Shown here: one piece after another, positions 1 through 12,170 of the stretch
Layout: each line of letters begins with the position of its first letter
Numbering within the stretch: the first letter of the stretch is position 1
Program-made: the position numbers and the translations under genes
The notes under the pieces: model-generated
What the model was told of the DNA's origin: nothing
What the model saw: only the letters and a program-made list of their open reading frames with translations
The model's database searches: none
Source: Candidatus Woesebacteria bacterium GW2011_GWA1_38_8
GTDB lineage: Bacteria > Patescibacteriota > Microgenomatia > UBA8517
NCBI GenBank assembly: GCA_000993025.1
Contig: LBVJ01000020.1
Span: 1 to 35,077, forward strand
DNA length: 35,077 nucleotides
Reading direction: 5' to 3'

Positions 1-2219
1 ACGATATCGTCTTTTTCCAATCTGATGCCGCGCATGCCTGATGTTGCCCGTCCCATTGCTCTGGTATTGCTTTCCGGAAATCTGATTGATTTACCCTTTT
101 TAGTGATCAGTAAAACATGGTCTTCACCACTGGTTTCCTGAACGGAGACAAGGGAATCATCGGGGTCCAGTCGTATTGCAATTATTCCTGATACTCTCAT
201 ATTCTTAAATTCTGATATCTCGGTTTTTTTAACAATTCCGCGGGCGGTAGATATAATAAGATTTTTACCTGCGTTCTCGCTCATCGGAAGGATAGACATG
301 ACCTCTTCCCCTTGTTCAACATTTAGAATATTAACAATAGCCTGCCCTTTTGCCTGACGGCTCCCCTCCCCTATATCCCACACTTTTGTTCCATAAACTT
401 TCCCTTTATTTGTAAAAAATAAAAGCGTATCGTGAGTTGATGCGGATACCAGGTGAAGTATTTCATCTTCCTCCTTTGTTGTCATTCCGACGACTCCTTT
501 TCCACCCCTTCTTTGGGCTTTATAAGTGGTCCTTGGTACCCTTTTTATATACCCCGTTTTTGTGATAGTGATCAGGGTTTCCTCTTTTGGTATCAGATCC
601 TCCTCTGAAAAATCTCCGATATTTTGTTTATAGATTTTTGTAAGCCTTGCATCGCCAAACTTTTCTTTTATGAAGATTAACTCATCAGTAATAATGTCAA
701 GAACTTTTTGCGGGTTTTTTAGTATCGAGATGAGTTTGTCGATAAGTTTCTGTATTTCCTCATATTCTTTTTCGATCTTTTCTCTCTCTAAAGCGGCCAG
801 TCTGCGAAGCTGCATATCCAAAATTGCGGTTGCCTGGATCTCTGATAATTTGAATCTGGATATAAGGTTGTTTTTAGCGTCTTCCTGGGTTTTGCTATTT
901 CTGATAGTTTTGATCACCTCGTCGAGATTGTCCAAAGCGATTTTAAGCCCCTCTAAAATATGAGCTCGTCTTTTAGCTTCAGTAAGTTCGAAAATGATTC
1001 TTCTTGTAACAACTTGTTGGCGGTGTTTAACATACTCGATAAGTATTTGTTTGAGGTTTAAGGTGTGCGGCGCTCCGTCGACCAATGCTACAAAATTAGC
1101 CGGGAAAGAAGATTGAAGTTTGGTATGTTTATAAATATTATTAAGGATGGATTTTGGTTTTCCGTCGCGTTTAAGATCAACAACAACACGCATACCATCT
1201 TTATCAGACTCGTCACGAAGATCGGAAATGCCGACTATTTTTTTCTCCCTAACAAGATCGGCAATCTTTTTTACAAGTTCTGCTTTGTTGACTTGATAAG
1301 GAATTTGACTTATCACAATCTGTGTTTTCCCGCTTTTACCTTCTGTAATTTCAGCAGTTCCACGGACTATGATCCTGCCTCTGCCGGTAGAATATACTTC
1401 TTTTAATGAATTGCCGTCGTAAATAGTAGCTCCGGTCGGAAAGTCCGGTCCGGGGATATATTTAATTAGATCTTCGATCGATATATCACTTTCAAAGCTG
1501 ATATTGTCAGAGGTAACGTCTTCGGTAGAAAGTTTCTTTGTTTCACCTGAGGCAACAAGGCTAATTTTTTTGATGACAAAATCAGTCTTTTCATTTTGTA
1601 CTTTTGCATCCGTTACTACACGGCCTCTATGAATTGTTTCGATAACTCCGTTTATCACTTCCGTCAGGTTGTGCGGAGGAATTTTGGTTGCCATCCCGAC
1701 AGCGATCCCTTCGGACCCCATTAAAAGGAGGTTTGGTAAAAGAGATGGTAAAAAAACAGGTTCTTTTAGTGTTGTGTCAAAATTATCAATAAAATCTACA
1801 GTATTTTTTTCAATATCCTTGAGCATCCATTCGGATAACGATGCCAGTTTAACTTCCGTATAACGCATCGCTGCGGCCGAGTCGCCGTCAACCGAACCGA
1901 AATTTCCCTGACCCTTAATGAGGGGGTAACGGAGAGAAAATGTTTGCGCCATGCGGACTATTGCATCATAAACAGCGGAATCACCGTGCGGATGATATTT
2001 TCCTAAAACCTCACCGACAACCTTTGCACTTTTTGTAAATCCCGATGCATGGGTTAATCCCATTTGCTGCATAGCATATAGGATCCTTCTATGAACCGGT
2101 TTAAGTCCGTCTCTGACATCCGGTAAGGCGCGGGAAACGATGACACTCATTGCATAGTCAACATATGACTTTGACAGTTCGGATGTAATTTCAACTATTC
2201 GGATTTTTCCAATGTCCAT
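1..2219 (-). CDS. gyrA: DNA gyrase subunit A, N-terminal and central part (3' end runs off the window)
   Basis: Reverse complement from 2219 reads [50 protein letters not shown]...; catalytic region [20 protein letters not shown]; GyrA-box QRRGGKG near 490-530 distinguishes it from ParC. Not in the ORF track because no stop lies in the window. Confidence 0.95.
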   Translation of the reverse strand, partial: MDIGKIRIVEITSELSKSYVDYAMSVIVSRALPDVRDGLKPVHRRILYAMQQMGLTHASGFTKSAKVVGEVLGKYHPHGDSAVYDAIVRMAQTFSLRYPLIKGQGNFGSVDGDSAAAMRYTEVKLASLSEWMLKDIEKNTVDFIDNFDTTLKEPVFLPSLLPNLLLMGSEGIAVGMATKIPPHNLTEVINGVIETIHRGRVVTDAKVQNEKTDFVIKKISLVASGETKKLSTEDVTSDNISFESDISIEDLIKYIPGPDFPTGATIYDGNSLKEVYSTGRGRIIVRGTAEITEGKSGKTQIVISQIPYQVNKAELVKKIADLVREKKIVGISDLRDESDKDGMRVVVDLKRDGKPKSILNNIYKHTKLQSSFPANFVALVDGAPHTLNLKQILIEYVKHRQQVVTRRIIFELTEAKRRAHILEGLKIALDNLDEVIKTIRNSKTQEDAKNNLISRFKLSEIQATAILDMQLRRLAALEREKIEKEYEEIQKLIDKLISILKNPQKVLDIITDELIFIKEKFGDARLTKIYKQNIGDFSEEDLIPKEETLITITKTGYIKRVPRTTYKAQRRGGKGVVGMTTKEEDEILHLVSASTHDTLLFFTNKGKVYGTKVWDIGEGSRQAKGQAIVNILNVEQGEEVMSILPMSENAGKNLIISTARGIVKKTEISEFKNMRVSGIIAIRLDPDDSLVSVQETSGEDHVLLITKKGKSIRFPESNTRAMGRATSGMRGIRLEKDDI

Positions 2220-2224
2220 AATCA

Positions 2225-2340
2225 ACTAAATTCTAAATTCGAAGCACTAAATTCGAAATACTTTTATGAGCTGTGGTTTTTATATTTTGTAATTTGGAAT
2301 TTAAGTATAGTTTCGAATTTCGATATTCGTATTTAATATA
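2225..2340. repeat. Intergenic family A element next to the gyrA start
   Basis: ACTAAATTCTAAATTCGAAGCACTAAATTCGAAATAC ... AGTTTCGAATTTCGATATTCGTATTT, same words as 20491 and 30981 copies. Confidence 0.85.
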
Positions 2341-2405
2341 CCTAATTTTACTTGACTTTAGGTGCGGTTACAAGCTGGATTATTAACTTCAATTAACCTA
2401 TATTC

Positions 2406-3308
2406 TTACGAAGACTGTCGTGTCTGAGCCGACGGATGGGGTAAATTTTGACCGGCTTGTTTATTAAATAATATTATCCCCGTGATTAAGGATACCAATC
2501 CGAACATAGCAAATATTAATACAATTGGATTAATAAAAATTGGCACTAAAGTGCCCAACAGCACCTCATTCCAGGTGTTTTTAAAAGCCAACCCTTCGGC
2601 AAATATATGCTGAGCAGTAAAAAGGACCCAGGAACTTATCAAAATGATCACCCCCAAAAATGATAGAAGTTTTCCCATACTTGAGCCCCTTTTTTCTTTA
2701 TTGGTCAAAAAATAATATAAAGAAAAGAAGATAACATTTAGTGTTAAGACGGCAAAGAGGGCACTATTTAAATATTTATCGGTTAACTTTAGACTCTCAA
2801 AGATCCCAAGAAGGTCTGTGTTCTCATTAGCGGTTTTAAGGTTTATAAGTATTTCTCTTGCATCCAGATTTGTAGTTTTAAGATAGTCCGGCATTTGGTC
2901 GAGAATTTCCTTCGGGATAGCCCATTTTTCAAGCGGAAGATAGATAATGAGGTATTCGGATCTGTTTTTCAGGTATTTTAAGATATTGGATAAATTCGTT
3001 TCCGTAAAATCTTTAACATTATTCTTGTTTATGAAGGCTGTATAGCGTTCTGCCTGTACTTCTATCTCCTGTCTTTGTCCAAGCGTAAGGTTATCATAGT
3101 CGATAGTACCGGAGATATCGTCAATAAGCATTTCTTTAGTTAAACCCTTTAATCCCCGAGACAGATTTTCGTAAGTACCGTTCTTATTAAAAGAGTAGGT
3201 GTAATAATTCTTATTAAGAAGAATGAATTTAATATAAATAATAAATAGGGATGCAATCGTGAGAATTAGAATAAGTATTGTTACTATGAATTTGGCGAGT
3301 TTTATCAT
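2406..3308 (-). CDS. Hypothetical integral membrane protein (about 4 predicted TM segments)
   Basis: 300-aa ORF with one N-terminal and three C-terminal hydrophobic stretches; no family recognised. Confidence 0.6.
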   Translation of the reverse strand: MIKLAKFIVTILILILTIASLFIIYIKFILLNKNYYTYSFNKNGTYENLSRGLKGLTKEMLIDDISGTIDYDNLTLGQRQEIEVQAERYTAFINKNNVKDFTETNLSNILKYLKNRSEYLIIYLPLEKWAIPKEILDQMPDYLKTTNLDAREILINLKTANENTDLLGIFESLKLTDKYLNSALFAVLTLNVIFFSLYYFLTNKEKRGSSMGKLLSFLGVIILISSWVLFTAQHIFAEGLAFKNTWNEVLLGTLVPIFINPIVLIFAMFGLVSLITGIILFNKQAGQNLPHPSAQTRQSS

Positions 3309-3311
3309 TAT

Positions 3312-3977
3312 TCATTCTGAGTGGACCTGTGACCCTTGTGGGATCTTAAGACCAATATATCTAATGAATGTTGCGTTTTCCGTTTCGTGGGTTTGCTCTG
3401 AAGCGTCCAAAACGACAGGTTTAAAAAGTCCGTCGGTCTCTGCCTGGATTTCCTCTACCGAGAAAAATCTTTCCACAATTCCCTGCGGTGTTTGATAAAA
3501 ATTTTCAGACAGTTTCAACGATTTTAAAATTTCGGGGTCTTCTTTGGATTTGAGAAGTGTTGCAAAGACTCCCCCATTCTTTAGGACTCTGTGTATATCC
3601 TTGAAAATTTGATCAGTGGTCTCGTGACTAAAGTAGTGAAGTACGGCGTGGGCATATACAACATCGAACTCTTCATCTTTAAAAGGAAGGGGGTTTTTGA
3701 TATCGATATTTTGATATTCGATATTCATGATCTTCTGCATAGTGGATTCCCATTTTGAAGCGTCGAGTGCTTTATCCGAGAAATCGGTGCTGACGACAAA
3801 AAAACCATGTTGGGCAAAATATCGGGTATCTTTGCCTAAACCTGCACCCAACTCAAGTATTTTACCTTCTTTGGGAAAGTAGCTAAATGCGAATTGTGCA
3901 AAAAGAGAGGGTGTGTCATCCCAACCCTCATCTTCAGCTTTTGTCCACCAGCTTTCCCAAAAATCCTTGGTATCCAT
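3312..3977 (-). CDS. SAM-dependent class I methyltransferase
   Basis: Motif I ELGAGLGKDTRYFAQHG, then STDFSDKALD and FDVVYAHAVLHYF, typical of Methyltransf_11/25 families. Confidence 0.85.
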   Translation of the reverse strand: MDTKDFWESWWTKAEDEGWDDTPSLFAQFAFSYFPKEGKILELGAGLGKDTRYFAQHGFFVVSTDFSDKALDASKWESTMQKIMNIEYQNIDIKNPLPFKDEEFDVVYAHAVLHYFSHETTDQIFKDIHRVLKNGGVFATLLKSKEDPEILKSLKLSENFYQTPQGIVERFFSVEEIQAETDGLFKPVVLDASEQTHETENATFIRYIGLKIPQGSQVHSE

Positions 3978-4088
3978 ATCTTTACCATTATATACTTTTT
4001 GACCGGTTGATAAATATACAATGCAAAATGCAAGTTCATTTTTATAATGGAGAAAATAGGGGGTGTTAAGATATTACCCGACAAAGGA

Positions 4089-6326
4089 TTATGATAATGA
4101 AGGACTTTGTTTTTTACTTTGGGAAACTGCCCAAATGAATATTGCTATAAGGACAAACGCAAATATCCAAGACCCTGTTGTTCCTTGATATTGGACAATG
4201 ACGGGGGCAGCCATTAAGCTGACCAAGTTTACCACCTTTATCATTGGATTTAGTGCCGGACCTGCGGTATCTTTCAGTGGGTCTCCAAAAGTATCTCCTT
4301 CAACTGAAGCCTTGTGAGCATCCGACCCCTTTCCGCCAAGGTTGCCATCCTCAATGAATTTTTTGGCATTATCAAGTGCACCTCCGGAAACAGCCATAAA
4401 AACAGCCATTAACTGACCGACCAATATAACCCCTGCTAAAAATGCTCCAAGCGCTTCGACTTTAAAGACAAGCCCAACGATCAAAGGAAGGGTTACAGAA
4501 AGAGCGACCAAACTTATAAGGTCCTTTTGTGCGGCAGTTGTAGTTATTGCTACAACTTTATTGTATTCCGGAAGTACTGTACCTTCCATAACTCCGGGTC
4601 TTTTAAATTGAATCCTTACTTCCTCAACAATTTTAGTTGCAGCATGTGCGACGGCTTTGATAGAGTAAGAAGAAAATAAAAATGGCAAAGATCCACCGAT
4701 AAGAAATCCGATAACAGTATCCAGTGTTGATATGCGGATATCGGTAAGAGGTGTTAGGCCAAGTCTTGTCTGTACAATGCCGACGTCAGTGACAAAGGAA
4801 AAGAAAAGAGCGGTTGCGGCAATAACCGCAGATGCGATAGCAAGCTGTTTTGTGATTGCTTTGGTCGTATTTCCAACCGCATCAAGATCCGCCATGATCT
4901 TCCAGGCTTTTTTACCAACGTGTGACATTTCTCCGATTCCGTTAGCGTTATCAGCGATTGGACCAAAAGCATCCATAGCAACATTATTCCCTGTCAGGGA
5001 TAACATCCCGATTCCTATCATGGCAACACCATACAACATATACACAGGTGGCATGGTGTAATAGATAAGGTAAGAAATTGCAATTGATATCGAAACAACA
5101 AAAACACTCCAAACACTCGATTCCATTCCTACCGACAAGCCGGAAAGTATCGTAGTCGCCGGTCCTGATTTTGTAGATTCGACGATCTCTTTTACGGGTT
5201 TGTATTTATGTGAAGTAAAGTATGAAGTCAAAGGGTTGAAAACAACCGCAAGCCCTATACCAACTGCATTAAGAAGAGCCAATTTCCATTCTCCTGCATA
5301 AAATATAGCGAAAGCAAAGGCTGCAAGAACGGTTATAATCCCCGACAGTTCATAAGAACGGAACATGGCTTCTTCTGCATCTCTTGCTCTAAAAATTCTA
5401 ATAGGAAATTTTTCCCAGAAAGGAACGGCTAATGTTCCGATTATAGATGAGAAAACTCCTATAGCCCGCACTACAAGCGGGTAGATGATCCAAAACGTAT
5501 CACCTGTTAAATGAAGAAGGACCAGTCCAAGGATCAGTGACGAAACGATAGTTACTTCATAAGATTCAAAAATATCGGCAGCCATTCCGGCACAATCACC
5601 GACATTGTCTCCCACAAGGTCTGCAACTACTCCGGCGTTTCTTGGGTCGTCTTCGGGGAGGTTCTTTTCAACTTTTCCCACAAGGTCGGCTCCAACATCG
5701 GCTGCTTTGGTATATATTCCGCCGCCGATCCTCATAAAAAGGGCTACCAGTGTTCCACCAAATCCAAAACCTAAAAGTGCGTCAGGGGCTGCCTTTCCGA
5801 ATATGATAAAAATTACCGTTCCCCCGAGAAGTCCCAGACCATCTGTCAACATTCCGGTAAATGTTCCGGCTCTATAGGCAACGGTTAAAGCACCATTATA
5901 ATCACCCTTAACAGCTTTGGCGGTGACCCTGATGTTTCCTTGAATTGCAACCCGCATTCCAAGTTGCCCTACGAGCGTAGAGAAGGTTGCACCTACAATA
6001 AAGGCAATAGTTCTGCCTAATGCTATAACTAAAGTTGCGTTATTTCCATATCTGGCGAACGCTTCAGCCGATGGAGGGACCACATAGACACTCAAAAAGA
6101 GAACGATCGTCAGAGATAGAAGAACGAATGTAATGGTCTTGAGTTGCTTTTGTAAATATCCTTCTGCACCGACTTTGATCGCGTTCCAAACCTTTTGCAT
6201 TTTGGAATCGCCTTTGCTTTCACGAATAGTAGCTTTCCATAGCCAATATGCGTAGATCAAACTTATTATTGCGACTCCGATAACACCTGCCAGGAACATT
6301 TGTTCGAGGTTATTAAGTTCATCCAT
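4089..6326 (-). CDS. hppA: Membrane-bound ion-translocating inorganic pyrophosphatase
   Basis: 745 aa, polytopic, signature DVGADLVGKVEKNLPEDDPRNAGVVADLVGDNVGDCAGMAADIFESYEVT and GNTTKAITK. Confidence 0.95.
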   Translation of the reverse strand: MDELNNLEQMFLAGVIGVAIISLIYAYWLWKATIRESKGDSKMQKVWNAIKVGAEGYLQKQLKTITFVLLSLTIVLFLSVYVVPPSAEAFARYGNNATLVIALGRTIAFIVGATFSTLVGQLGMRVAIQGNIRVTAKAVKGDYNGALTVAYRAGTFTGMLTDGLGLLGGTVIFIIFGKAAPDALLGFGFGGTLVALFMRIGGGIYTKAADVGADLVGKVEKNLPEDDPRNAGVVADLVGDNVGDCAGMAADIFESYEVTIVSSLILGLVLLHLTGDTFWIIYPLVVRAIGVFSSIIGTLAVPFWEKFPIRIFRARDAEEAMFRSYELSGIITVLAAFAFAIFYAGEWKLALLNAVGIGLAVVFNPLTSYFTSHKYKPVKEIVESTKSGPATTILSGLSVGMESSVWSVFVVSISIAISYLIYYTMPPVYMLYGVAMIGIGMLSLTGNNVAMDAFGPIADNANGIGEMSHVGKKAWKIMADLDAVGNTTKAITKQLAIASAVIAATALFFSFVTDVGIVQTRLGLTPLTDIRISTLDTVIGFLIGGSLPFLFSSYSIKAVAHAATKIVEEVRIQFKRPGVMEGTVLPEYNKVVAITTTAAQKDLISLVALSVTLPLIVGLVFKVEALGAFLAGVILVGQLMAVFMAVSGGALDNAKKFIEDGNLGGKGSDAHKASVEGDTFGDPLKDTAGPALNPMIKVVNLVSLMAAPVIVQYQGTTGSWIFAFVLIAIFIWAVSQSKKQSPSLS

Positions 6327-6509
6327 ATTTCAATCAATTTACAAAAAAACCACCTTAAATCAGGGGTCTTAGGCATATTTTAATAGAGGGTTATTTGATT
6401 TGTCAACGAGTAAGTTTTTTATTAAAACTTCCATCTATAATTACAAAAACTAAGGGTGTTAATTTATTTATCCGGTAGTGGAAGAATTCTGGACCGCTTA
6501 ACATAAGCA

Positions 6510-8558
<2,049 letters not shown>

Positions 8559-8581
8559 TTAATAATTATATAAGATAACTA

Positions 8582-9190
8582 TTAAACATCAACGGTCACA
8601 TCTGACAGAAATTTTAATAATTGTAAGTTTGTATTTCCGTTTGCATGTAAGTTCTTTTTTAGAACGACCGCATTTTTTAATGTTTCCATACGGTATGTTT
8701 TCGGGAATTGCTTGAAATTTGCGACAAGAAATTTGATCATTTTACCCGAAAAGTTTTGAGCATCATCTCTTTTCATCTTATTCAAAAAGGAGTATTTATC
8801 AAACAGACTCATTTCCAAAAACTCTTTAATGTCAGAGAGATCTTCGTTGGCGGATGGTTTCGTGATCCTTAATATTTTACATCGCGATCTTATTGTTGGA
8901 AGAATTAAATTTTCATTTCTAGTGTGGATCAAAAAGATCAAATTTTCCTGCGGTTCTTCAAGGGTTTTTAAAAGCGAGTTTGAACACTCCTCCGTAACTT
9001 CTTCGAAGTTTTTGATAACAATAGCCGTTCTTTCCGGTAGTGATAATTTTAAAAATGCGATCAACGACCTCGCATCGGATATACTTTTTAATTCGAATGG
9101 GACCAATTTGTAACTTTTTAGATCAATATGTTTTTCGATATCCGCATAAAGATCGTCCGGGAATTTAGATACTATTATATACGCGTGCAT
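8582..9190 (-). CDS. holB: DNA polymerase III delta'-like clamp-loader subunit, short form
   Basis: VIKNFEEVTEECSNSLLKTLEEPQENLIFLIHTRNENLILPTIRSRCKILRI matches delta'/gamma AAA+ core (Walker B region plus sensor SRC); no Walker A. Confidence 0.75.
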   Translation of the reverse strand: MHAYIIVSKFPDDLYADIEKHIDLKSYKLVPFELKSISDARSLIAFLKLSLPERTAIVIKNFEEVTEECSNSLLKTLEEPQENLIFLIHTRNENLILPTIRSRCKILRITKPSANEDLSDIKEFLEMSLFDKYSFLNKMKRDDAQNFSGKMIKFLVANFKQFPKTYRMETLKNAVVLKKNLHANGNTNLQLLKFLSDVTVDV

Positions 9191-9269
9191 TTGAATTATT
9201 GGTTATACACCCTTCTTGATGAAGAGGTAGTATTAAGTCATAATAGTATAAGTATTCAAATATTTCAAA

Positions 9270-11006
9270 ATGCCTGCTCAATTATTAAATAACAATTCTC
9301 AGACTGACAATGTAAAAACACTGGCGGATATTCTCTTAAGTCAAGGTTCGATAACTGCCGAACAGGCAAGACAAATCAAATTTACCGAGATCCAAACAGG
9401 GAAAATACAGGAGGAGATCATTCTCGAACAGGGTGTTGTTTTTGAAGAAGCTTTGGTTCGTGCAAAATCGACTTTATACAACATTCCGTATCTAAATATC
9501 GAAACCGCTCCAACTTCACCGGAAGCTCTTTCCATACTCCCCCAGCAAGTGGCACAGAGATTCAGGGTATTTCCGGTGTCTATTGACAAGAACAATAAAG
9601 TCCTGAATTTAGTGATGTCTGACCCCTTAGATCTAACGGCGATCGGTTTTGTCGAGCAAAAAACCGGATATCATGTCAAACCCTTTGCCGGAGAACCCGA
9701 AAAAATCGACAGAATGGTCGCGACATCCTACTCAAGTTCGCTCGCAAAAGAGGTAACTGAGGCGTTGAAGGAGGTTGCTCCCGAAAAACGGCGCGTTCAG
9801 GTGGTTGATACCGGAAGGACGGGTGTTATAAGAGAAGAAAAGGTTTCCGAGATTGTCAGGCATATTTTAGGCTTTTCGGTAAAATCGAGAGCGTCTGATA
9901 TCCATATTGAACCTCAAGAAAGATCGACAAGGGTGCGTTACAGGATAGACGGTATCCTGCAGGAAAAATTGACAACACCCAAAGAGCTGCACGACGGATT
10001 AGTCTCAAGGATAAAGATCCTTTCGGGAATGAAAATCGATGAGAAGAGGATCCCTCAGGACGGAAGGTTCAATTTTTCTACGGACGAAGAAGAGGTGGAT
10101 CTTCGTGTTTCTACACTTCCGACAACTTGGGGAGAAAAGGTTGTTATCAGGTTGTTGAAAAAAACCGGCGGTATTCCTGAACTTCCCGAACTCGGACTTA
10201 GGGGGTTAGCATTAAAACATTTGGAGGATTCCATAACCCGTCCGCACGGGATCATTTTGATTACGGGTCCGACGGGTTCCGGAAAAACGACGACACTTTA
10301 TTCAATAATCCAGAGAATTAACACATCAAAGGTCAACATTGTCACATTGGAAGACCCGATAGAGTATAAAATTGCCGGAGTGAATCAGGTGCAGATAAAT
10401 GCGGGTGCGGGTTTGACTTTTGCTTCAGGTCTTAGATCGTTTTTGAGACAAGACCCCAATATAATTCTTGTAGGAGAAATACGTGATCAGGAAACCGCCG
10501 ATTTGGCTGTTCAGGCATCACTCACGGGTCATTTGGTGTTTTCCACTCTTCATACTACCGATGCATCGGGCGCACTTCCAAGAATGCTCGATATGGGAGC
10601 AGAACCATATCTTTTGGCTTCATCGATAACAGCGATCATGGCACAGAGGGTTTTACGGAAGATCCATCCGGAATGCCGTGTCGAATATACTCCCGACGAA
10701 AAGATAGTTACTGCCTTTAAAGATGTACTTGGTAATTTATGGAAGCCCAGCGGTCCTGTTAAATTTTATAAAGGAGAGGGTTGCAACGTATGCGGAAATA
10801 CAGGATATTATGGAAGAGTTGGCGTTTTTGAGGTCTTGCCAGTTACTGAAAAAATTAGTAGGCTTATACTAGAACATTCTTCCGCGGCAGATATCGAAAA
10901 GCAGGCAAGAGATGAGGGAATGATCACAATGAAACAGGACGGATACCTTAAGGTCATTGAGGGTTTAACGACTGTGGAGGAAGTTCTGAGAGTTGCGCAG
11001 GAGTAA
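9270..11006 (+). CDS. pilB: Type IV pilus assembly ATPase PilB (GspE family)
   Basis: N-terminal GspE_N-like domain; ASDIHIEP; Walker A GPTGSGKTT; TLEDPIEY; GEIRDQETADLAVQASLTGHLVFSTLHTTDA. Confidence 0.95.
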   Translation: MPAQLLNNNSQTDNVKTLADILLSQGSITAEQARQIKFTEIQTGKIQEEIILEQGVVFEEALVRAKSTLYNIPYLNIETAPTSPEALSILPQQVAQRFRVFPVSIDKNNKVLNLVMSDPLDLTAIGFVEQKTGYHVKPFAGEPEKIDRMVATSYSSSLAKEVTEALKEVAPEKRRVQVVDTGRTGVIREEKVSEIVRHILGFSVKSRASDIHIEPQERSTRVRYRIDGILQEKLTTPKELHDGLVSRIKILSGMKIDEKRIPQDGRFNFSTDEEEVDLRVSTLPTTWGEKVVIRLLKKTGGIPELPELGLRGLALKHLEDSITRPHGIILITGPTGSGKTTTLYSIIQRINTSKVNIVTLEDPIEYKIAGVNQVQINAGAGLTFASGLRSFLRQDPNIILVGEIRDQETADLAVQASLTGHLVFSTLHTTDASGALPRMLDMGAEPYLLASSITAIMAQRVLRKIHPECRVEYTPDEKIVTAFKDVLGNLWKPSGPVKFYKGEGCNVCGNTGYYGRVGVFEVLPVTEKISRLILEHSSAADIEKQARDEGMITMKQDGYLKVIEGLTTVEEVLRVAQE

Positions 11007-11016
11007 ATCATAATTT

Positions 11017-12078
11017 ATGGGAATTAAAGACCTATTGGAATTGACAGTTCAGAGAAGAGCATCGGATCTTCATATTATCACGGGTTTACCTCCTTTTATT
11101 CGTGTTGATGGTGTGCTTTCGCCTGTGAGTTCCGCCAGTTTGCTTACTCAGGATGTTGTTGACAAGTATCTTAAAGAAATTCTTCTACCAGAAAATTTGG
11201 AACGATTTTATGTAAACAAAGAACTTGATTTTTCTTTACCCTTTTCGGAACGTGCGAGATTTCGTGTCAATGCATACACTCAAAAGGGCCACTATGCCCT
11301 ATCGTTTCGCATGATCCCGATTGAGATAGCCGATATTGATGCGCTTCAATTGCCGAAAATATTGCATTCGTTCACCAATTTGAGACAGGGTTTTATCCTG
11401 GTGACCGGCCCGACAGGTCATGGAAAATCGACTACTTTAGCTGCCGTACTTAATGAAATAAACACTCTTCGTGCATGTCATATTGTTACAATAGAAGATC
11501 CAATAGAGTTTGTTTTCAGACCTAAAAACTCTATCATTTCCCAGCGTGAAATGGGGGCGGATTCACTTTCTTGGCAGGTGGCACTGCGCAGTGTTCTTAG
11601 AGAAGACCCTGATGTTGTAATGGTTGGCGAGATGAGGGATCATGAAACAATTTCTTCCGCACTTACGATTGCCGAAACAGGCCATCTTGTATTCGCTACG
11701 CTTCACACCAACTCGGCTGCGCAAACCATAGACAGGATCGTTGATGTTTTTCCTGACGAACAGCAGAAGCAAGTTCGGCTGCAAATGTCAAATGTCATTG
11801 AGGCTGTTTTTTCGATGAGACTTGTACCTTCGGTTTCCGGAGAGAGGCTTGTTGCCTATGAAGTTATGCTTGGAACATCAGCCGTAAAAAGCTCGATCAG
11901 GGAAGGCAAAACCCATCAAATTGACAATATTCTTCAAACCTCGACTGAGGTTGGTATGAATACACTTGAAATGTCGCTTGCCACATTGGTAAAAAGCGGG
12001 AGAGTGACATACGATGTTGCACAGTCCTTCTCATTAAGACCTGATGAATTGACGAGATTGGTAAGGTCCGGTAAGTAG
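11017..12078 (+). CDS. pilT: Twitching motility retraction ATPase PilT
   Basis: RRASDLHIITGLPPFIRVDG; GPTGHGKSTT; IEDPIEFVF; VGEMRDHETISSALTIAETGHLVFATLHTN; C-terminal IREGKTHQIDNILQT. Confidence 0.94.
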   Translation: MGIKDLLELTVQRRASDLHIITGLPPFIRVDGVLSPVSSASLLTQDVVDKYLKEILLPENLERFYVNKELDFSLPFSERARFRVNAYTQKGHYALSFRMIPIEIADIDALQLPKILHSFTNLRQGFILVTGPTGHGKSTTLAAVLNEINTLRACHIVTIEDPIEFVFRPKNSIISQREMGADSLSWQVALRSVLREDPDVVMVGEMRDHETISSALTIAETGHLVFATLHTNSAAQTIDRIVDVFPDEQQKQVRLQMSNVIEAVFSMRLVPSVSGERLVAYEVMLGTSAVKSSIREGKTHQIDNILQTSTEVGMNTLEMSLATLVKSGRVTYDVAQSFSLRPDELTRLVRSGK

Positions 12079-12082
12079 CAAA

Positions 12083-12166
12083 ATTATACGAATGCCGCAA
12101 ATAAACACGAATGTTTATATTATGCAATCTTCAGGTAATCGTATAGATTCGTAATATTTGCATTAT
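12083..12166. repeat. Intergenic family B element between pilT and pilC
   Basis: ATACGAATGCCGCAAATAAACACGAATG ... AATCGTATAGATTCGTAATATTTGCATTATTT, imperfect inverted arms. Confidence 0.75.
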
Positions 12167-12170
12167 TTTC

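Noticed and set aside
670-1863. Plus-strand ORFs 670-963, 1065-1406 and 1669-1863
   Set aside because: Antisense to a clear gyrA reading frame on the minus strand; no recognisable protein features.
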